From contig CAKSFP010000055.1 of the NCBI GenBank assembly GCA_934454585.1, positions 1-9,588 of the forward strand: DNA of 9,588 nt, in the 5' to 3' direction. Position 1 is the first letter of the stretch; every line of letters begins with the position of its first letter. Under the pieces are notes generated by a model. It was not told the origin of the DNA. It searched no databases and saw only the letters and a list, made by a program, of their open reading frames with translations. Below, in pieces: positions 6,202 through 9,588 of the stretch. Made by a program: the position numbers and the translations under genes. The stretch comes from an uncultured Clostridia bacterium. GTDB lineage: Bacteria > Bacillota > Clostridia > UMGS1810.

Positions 6202-6248
6202 CTCTTAAAACAGGTGAAATCTCAATCGGAATTTGGAGAGATGATCAT

Positions 6249-6878
6249 ATGGCAAATTCATACAAGATAATAGATGAAAATACATGGGAAAGAGCAATGC
6301 ATTGTAGGGTCTTCAGAAATAGTGTAGAACCGGCTTTCTGTGTTACGTTCGAAACAGATGTATTGGGATTAAAAAAGTATGTGAAGGAAAATAATCTTTC
6401 ATTTACGTTGGCAATGGTATATGCAGTTTGTAAATGTGCAAATCAAATAGAGGCATTTAGATACCGATTTGTAGATGGGAAGATCGTTTTGTTTGATAAT
6501 ATAGATACAGCATTTACATATCTGAATAAAGAAACAGGTCTGTTCAAAGTCGTAAATGTTCCTATGATGGATGACCTGAAAGACTATTGTATCAATGCAA
6601 AGAAGATTGCTGATGATCAGGAAGCGTATTTTGCCGGACCTCTTGGAAATGATGTTTTTCAATGCTCAGCTATGCCTTGGGTAACATACACACATATTTC
6701 TCATACGAATTCCGGTAAAAAAGATAATGCTACTCCCTTGTTTGACTGGGGAAAGTATTATGAGAAAGATGGTAAATTAATGATGCCGGTTTCAGTACAA
6801 GCGCATCATTCGTTTGTAGATGGAATTCATATCGGTGAGTTTGTAGATGTATTAGAAAAATATCTTGCGAATTTCTGA
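6249..6878 (+). CDS. CAT-like (CatA family) O-acetyltransferase, first copy
   Basis: At 209 residues this is the normal size for chloramphenicol-acetyltransferase-type enzymes, cytoplasmic trimers that transfer acetyl from acetyl-CoA to a hydroxyl group. The catalytic motif HHSFVDG (186-192) is intact, with H187 as the general base and structural D191. Other family features are FRYRFVDGKIVLFDNIDTAFT (70-90), the ETGLFK strand (95-100) and SAMPWVTYTHIS (140-151). It starts at the ATG at 6249 behind GGAGAG (6235-6240). A P-loop kinase follows after 41 bp without a promoter, so the two probably share a transcript. Many such homologues in clostridia are not proven resistance genes. Whether chloramphenicol, another antibiotic or an endogenous compound is the substrate cannot be decided here. 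Confidence 0.9.
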   Translation: MANSYKIIDENTWERAMHCRVFRNSVEPAFCVTFETDVLGLKKYVKENNLSFTLAMVYAVCKCANQIEAFRYRFVDGKIVLFDNIDTAFTYLNKETGLFKVVNVPMMDDLKDYCINAKKIADDQEAYFAGPLGNDVFQCSAMPWVTYTHISHTNSGKKDNATPLFDWGKYYEKDGKLMMPVSVQAHHSFVDGIHIGEFVDVLEKYLANF

Positions 6879-6919
6879 TATATCAATCGTAAATTATTGC
6901 TAACTAAAGAGGTATAAAT

Positions 6920-7468
6920 ATGTCAACTGGAATTATAATAATTGGTCCATCTGGAAGTGGAAAGACAACACTTGGAAAAATTGTTGCACAGAAATTGGGA
7001 TATCCATATTTTGATGTGGACGATTATATATGGAAACAGAATACAGATAGTCCATATACACAGATGTATACACGAGATGAAAAGATTAGCAGACTGAGCA
7101 ATGATATTGCTCCATATGAGCATTTTGTTATGGCTGGTTCGATGAGTTCGTTCCATTACGCATTTGATGAGATGTTTGAAATGATGGTATTTCTTTATGT
7201 TTCACCAGATATTCGAATAGAAAGAGTCCATAAAAGAGCAATAGAGCGATTTGGTAAAAGAGTGCTTGAAGGTGGAGATATGTATGAAGCCCATATGAGA
7301 TTTTTGAATGATAATCGAAGTTATGAAGGAGAGGGTTCTCCGAATATGAGAGAACAGAAAGAATGGATGAAAAATATGTCGTGTGTAAAAATTGAATTGG
7401 ATGGAGCTGCGGATCTTGAAAAGAACGCAGATCTTATTGTAAACAATTGGAATGGGATAGTGAGATAA
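6920..7468 (+). CDS. P-loop small-molecule kinase-like ATPase
   Basis: This 182-residue protein belongs to the P-loop kinase group that includes adenylate-, shikimate- and gluconate-kinase-like enzymes. The Walker A loop GPSGSGKTT (9-17) is followed by a helix and FDVDDYIWKQ (31-40), where the acidic pair resembles the substrate and magnesium site of the shikimate-kinase-like branch. FLYVSP (91-96) is the core strand. An Arg-rich lid-like region, RIERVHKRAIERFGKR (99-114), follows. The Walker B position is not obvious. The start is behind GAGG (6909-6912). It likely shares the transcript of the upstream acetyltransferase and could modify the same small molecule (acetylation plus phosphorylation), which is only a suggestion from context. 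A specific substrate cannot be named. The gene looks complete. Confidence 0.82.
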   Translation: MSTGIIIIGPSGSGKTTLGKIVAQKLGYPYFDVDDYIWKQNTDSPYTQMYTRDEKISRLSNDIAPYEHFVMAGSMSSFHYAFDEMFEMMVFLYVSPDIRIERVHKRAIERFGKRVLEGGDMYEAHMRFLNDNRSYEGEGSPNMREQKEWMKNMSCVKIELDGAADLEKNADLIVNNWNGIVR

Positions 7469-7498
7469 ATTCCAGTTTGTCGGATTGTAAAGGCAGAG

Positions 7499-7668
7499 CC
7501 TTATGTAAGGTGCAGGAGAAAGACTCCGCTCGGGTTAAGGACGAAGTGCCTTAGCCGGTCAAGGGTGCAACCATTGCCCAGTTAGTGTCGTTTCGCCACT
7601 AAGTACTGGGTATTGCTTGTAGCAGAGCTTCACAAGATTAAACAACTTCGTTGCAAATCCCTTTGGGA
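7499..7668 (+). other. Cluster of consecutive hairpins, candidate structured RNA
   Basis: Within 170 nt nearly every base can pair locally. CCTT/AAGG at 7499-7510; GGAG-AAAGA-CTCC at 7515-7527. A 10-bp stem with one mismatch and one wobble (7531-7540 with 7549-7558) has an 8-nt loop. A long hairpin has CCCAG + TTAGTG (7577-7587) against CACTAA + CTGGG (7597-7610) with a GTA bulge. CTTGT-AGC-AGA-GCT-TC-ACAAG spans 7616-7636; CAAC-TTC-GTTG spans 7643-7653; TCCC-TTT-GGGA spans 7658-7668. The CCTTA/TAAGG motif occurs twice and could swap partners. The GC content is higher than in flanking genes and no ORF is present. It could be a 3' UTR, a leader, a separate small RNA or a palindromic element. 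No known RNA family was recognised. Confidence 0.45.
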
Positions 7669-7680
7669 AAAACTAAATAT

Positions 7681-7689
7681 TGTTATTAT
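7681..7689 (+). promoter_or_regulatory. Extended -10 promoter candidate before the HExxH-ICMT gene
   Basis: TG-T-TATTAT, 5/6 in the hexamer, lies 26 bp before the start at 7716. No good -35 is present. If used, the hairpin cluster would lie outside the transcript. Confidence 0.3.
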
Positions 7690-7715
7690 TAACAGACTGA
7701 GTAGAGAGGAAAAAG

Positions 7716-8747
7716 ATGAGCAAAAGGACAAGACAGTTTATTGGAATATTATTTGCGATAGTAGCTTATTACATAGTCCATGAGGGGGCACATTTGATTG
7801 TTGCACTTGCTTTTCATGCATTTAAAAGAATAAATTTTCTGGGACTTGGAATACAGGTGGATATATATCGTGATCGATTGACAGATATTCAGCTGGGAGT
7901 ATTTTGTATCGCTGGAGTGACGGCAACTTTAATTACAGCCGGTATTTTGGTATGCTTCAAAGAAAAAATTTGTGCTATAGAGAATAAGCTCGTGAAAGCT
8001 GTTTTTTATTACATAACGGTGGCTATGTTAGTGTTGGATCCGATATATTTATGTCTCTTAAGTGGTCTGTTCGGTGGTGGAGATTTAAACGGAATCCTCT
8101 ATCTGATGCCACAGGATGCAGTATGGACACTTTTTGCGTTTATCCTGATTTTTAACATATGGATATTATTAAAAAAGGTAAATCCTGTTTATTCTGCGGC
8201 TTTTAAAGAAATGTTAGACAAGACCAATATTTACGATACATCACTTTGCAGGTTACTTAAATATAACGAAAAGCATTTGCCTTTATATGGTGTTGGGCCG
8301 GTCATTGTATTTGGACAGTTTATAATAACGGGATTGGCGATTTTTCTATCATACATATTTAATTGGAATTGTATGGAATATAAGATCCTTAATATACCGT
8401 TAAAGGTGATTGGTGTGTTATTTATTATTTTTGGTTTCTACTTAGACTATGCAGCGAAGCATACAGCAAAGCTGTTTGAAAAGGTATCTGAGAATATATT
8501 GATTGAAGATGGTATTTATAGCTGGGTAAGAAATCCAGTTTATAGTGGGGCATTTTTTATGTGTTTGGGGGCAATCTGTATTACAAACAGGCTTCCGCTA
8601 TTTGCTGTAAGCATTATTTGTTGGGGATATATGTCGTTGCTTCTGGTTGTAACTGAAGAAAAATGGCTTAGAGATTTGTATGGAAAGCAATACGAAGAAT
8701 ATTGTAAAAAAGTAAATCGATGTATCCCATGGTTCCGTAAAAAGTAA
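7716..8747 (+). CDS. Membrane fusion protein: HExxH (M50-like) domain plus isoprenylcysteine methyltransferase-like domain
   Basis: The 343-residue, multi-helix membrane protein has two parts. Residues 1-165 contain H22-EGA-H26 inside the first membrane helix, like the zinc motif of intramembrane (M50-type) metalloproteases, and a later GGGDLNGI (120-127) whose D123 could be a third ligand. From about 185 (EKHLPLYGVGP) to the end it matches the ICMT/PEMT-like membrane methyltransferases: DYAAKHTAKLFEKVSENILIEDGIYSWVRNPVYSGAF (244-280) and EEKWLRDLYGKQYEEYCKKV (314-333), the SAM- and substrate-binding signatures. In other genomes I know the methyltransferase-like part as a separate gene. The reading frame is continuous, so this is a real fusion. 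The start is behind GAGAGGA (7704-7710). The hairpin cluster lies upstream. Function unknown; methylation of a hydrophobic thiol, amine or carboxyl group is the general chemistry. Confidence 0.82.
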   Translation: MSKRTRQFIGILFAIVAYYIVHEGAHLIVALAFHAFKRINFLGLGIQVDIYRDRLTDIQLGVFCIAGVTATLITAGILVCFKEKICAIENKLVKAVFYYITVAMLVLDPIYLCLLSGLFGGGDLNGILYLMPQDAVWTLFAFILIFNIWILLKKVNPVYSAAFKEMLDKTNIYDTSLCRLLKYNEKHLPLYGVGPVIVFGQFIITGLAIFLSYIFNWNCMEYKILNIPLKVIGVLFIIFGFYLDYAAKHTAKLFEKVSENILIEDGIYSWVRNPVYSGAFFMCLGAICITNRLPLFAVSIICWGYMSLLLVVTEEKWLRDLYGKQYEEYCKKVNRCIPWFRKK

Positions 8748-8752
8748 ATTTC

Positions 8753-8782
8753 ATGATAAAGTAACCAAGCGGTAACTTAAAT
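8753..8782 (+). promoter_or_regulatory. TetR-type controlled promoter of the second acetyltransferase
   Basis: ATGATA (8753-8758), 18 bp, TTAAAT (8777-8782), each 4/6. It is weak by consensus but is the counterpart of the promoter at 2768-2796: 27 of 31 positions agree between 8759-8789 and 2773-2803. The operator again fills the spacer. Confidence 0.5.
8761..8776. promoter_or_regulatory. Candidate TetR operator of the second acetyltransferase
   Basis: GTAACC-AAGC-GGTAAC, five of six dyad pairs, 14 bp after the stop of the HExxH-ICMT gene. The second operator seen at 2801-2816 has no good counterpart here (only GTA of the left half remains). Confidence 0.65.
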
Positions 8783-8842
8783 AAAAGTATTCACGAAATA
8801 AACTATGACTGAAAAATATAACAGAACTATGAGAAGTGATTT

Positions 8843-8846
8843 GAGG
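8843..8846 (+). promoter_or_regulatory. Ribosome binding site deciding the second acetyltransferase start
   Basis: GAGG (in TTGAGGTGG) stands 6 nt before the ATG at 8853. The in-frame ATG at 8805 has no ribosome binding site and lies only about 15 nt after the predicted transcription start. Confidence 0.7.
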
Positions 8847-8852
8847 TGGAAT

Positions 8853-9491
8853 ATGAAACCGAGAGTAATAAATCCGAAAGAGACAACAAGAGCGGAAGCT
8901 TTTGAGTTATGGATGAATGCGCCTAACCCTATGGTGACATTTATTAAGCAGATTGATGTAACAAATCTTGTAAGAATAAGTCAAAAATACAAAATGAAAT
9001 TTAATATGCTTTTATGTTGGTGCATTGGCAAAGCGGCTGGCGAAGTTAAGGAGTTTTATACTCTTCCAGTGCAAGGCGAGTTATATGAATATGATCAATT
9101 GGCGGTAAATACTATTGTGAAGAATAAAAAGGGTGAGGTTAGCTCTTGCGATGTACCCTTTAGCAAGAAACTTTCGGATTTTAACAAAAATTATATAAGG
9201 TTGACAAGACAGGTTGCAGATAGTTGTATGAATCACGATTTATCAGAATATATGGTTATTGGTACATCCGCAATAGTAGATACAGAAATTGATGGTGCTG
9301 TTGGTATGAATAGTGGTATTTTTAATAACCCTTTCCTTATATGGGGAAGATATCATAGAAACTTTTTCAGAATCACGTTGACAATATCTTTTCAATTTCA
9401 TCATACGCAGATGGATGGAGCACACGCAGGAAAATTTTTGGCATTATTACAAGAAAATATTGACAGTATGGGAAGAAAACAAAGGATATGA
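8853..9491 (+). CDS. CAT-like (CatA family) O-acetyltransferase, second copy
   Basis: From the ATG at 8853 the product has 212 residues, full length for the family (an in-frame ATG at 8805 would add 16 residues). The catalytic motif HHTQMDG (183-189) is intact, with H184 as base and D188. Other features are INPKETTRAEAFELW (6-20), CIGKAA (57-62), the strand GEVSSCDVPFSK (94-105) and the IDGAVGMNSGIFNNPFLIWGRY segment (146-167) before the active site. It acetylates a hydroxyl group using acetyl-CoA. It differs strongly from the first copy at 6249, whose motif is HHSFVDG, so the two belong to different subgroups and are not recent duplicates. Its promoter carries a TetR-type operator, so it is the best candidate for a distant target of the regulator at 1385. 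Substrate unknown. Confidence 0.9.
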   Translation: MKPRVINPKETTRAEAFELWMNAPNPMVTFIKQIDVTNLVRISQKYKMKFNMLLCWCIGKAAGEVKEFYTLPVQGELYEYDQLAVNTIVKNKKGEVSSCDVPFSKKLSDFNKNYIRLTRQVADSCMNHDLSEYMVIGTSAIVDTEIDGAVGMNSGIFNNPFLIWGRYHRNFFRITLTISFQFHHTQMDGAHAGKFLALLQENIDSMGRKQRI

Positions 9492-9570
9492 GAATATGAG
9501 TAAAGATAATATTGGTGCTAGAATATAAATAGTACAAGCCAAAATGAGAAATTCCAAATACACATAAGCA

Positions 9571-9579
9571 TGGTACAAT
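9571..9579 (+). promoter_or_regulatory. Extended -10 promoter for a gene beyond the window
   Basis: TG-G-TACAAT (hexamer 5/6) with a weak TTCCAA (9552-9557) 16 bp upstream. It probably serves a gene starting outside the window. The remaining tail (9492-9588) holds nothing else recognisable. Confidence 0.4.
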
Positions 9580-9588
9580 AGAAACATG

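Noticed and set aside
7499..7668. T-box leader, group II intron domain or integron attachment site as explanation of the hairpin cluster
   Set aside because: No T-box TGGNACC motif, no intron domain V or reverse transcriptase, and no integrase or gene cassettes; the hairpins match none of these patterns.
6249..9491. Calling either acetyltransferase a proven chloramphenicol resistance gene
   Set aside because: The HHxxxDG active site shows family membership only; many clostridial homologues have no demonstrated chloramphenicol activity.
9496..9528. Ten-codon ORF MSKDNIGARI after the second acetyltransferase
   Set aside because: Too short, weak ribosome binding site and no recognisable similarity; could be a gene remnant but cannot be supported.
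1..9588. CRISPR array, tRNA or rRNA genes
   Set aside because: No regularly spaced direct repeats, tRNA-like cloverleaf with TTCGA arm, or rRNA signatures were seen on either strand.

Overview
The window is AT-rich chromosomal DNA whose codon use, strong AGGAGG-type ribosome binding sites and protein families point to a Firmicute of the class Clostridia, most likely a gut Lachnospiraceae; the genus cannot be fixed from the sequence. It is an accessory region: small regulator-plus-effector modules, two broken genes and several palindrome-rich non-coding stretches. No tRNA, rRNA, CRISPR array, intact transposase or integrase was seen.

Layout. (1) Positions 35-1107, minus strand: an AbiE-type toxin-antitoxin operon with an excellent promoter, an intact AbiEi-like antitoxin and an AbiEii-like nucleotidyltransferase toxin cut off after its first third to half. 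(2) 1293-2628, plus strand: a TetR-family repressor overlapping by 4 bp with a DUF998 membrane protein. (3) 2629-3284: a 656-bp gap before the next chosen start, holding a strong promoter, a second promoter wrapped by two TetR-type operators, a terminator-like hairpin, and a GC-rich palindromic segment. (4) 3285-5482: a MATE efflux pump followed 8 bp later by an AraC/cupin regulator, then a TrkH/KtrB potassium-channel fragment truncated at both ends (5486-6091). (5) 6249-7468: a CAT-like acetyltransferase and a P-loop kinase, probably one operon. (6) 7469-7715: about 170 nt made almost entirely of consecutive hairpins. (7) 7716-8747: a membrane protein joining an HExxH domain to an isoprenylcysteine-methyltransferase-like domain. 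(8) 8753-9491: a second CAT-like acetyltransferase behind a promoter nearly identical to the one in the 2.8-kb gap.

How it may work together. The clearest unlisted signal is a 16-bp imperfect palindrome of the form GTnACC-nnnn-GGTAAC. It occurs at 2775, 2801 and 8761, with a weaker variant at 1325 next to the tetR start. The copies sit inside or just after promoter elements, so the TetR protein may autoregulate and also control the orphan promoter near 2.8 kb and the acetyltransferase at 8.85 kb. With the MATE pump, AraC sensor and first acetyltransferase this looks like a patchwork drug- or metabolite-response region. That role is inference; no substrate can be read from the sequence.
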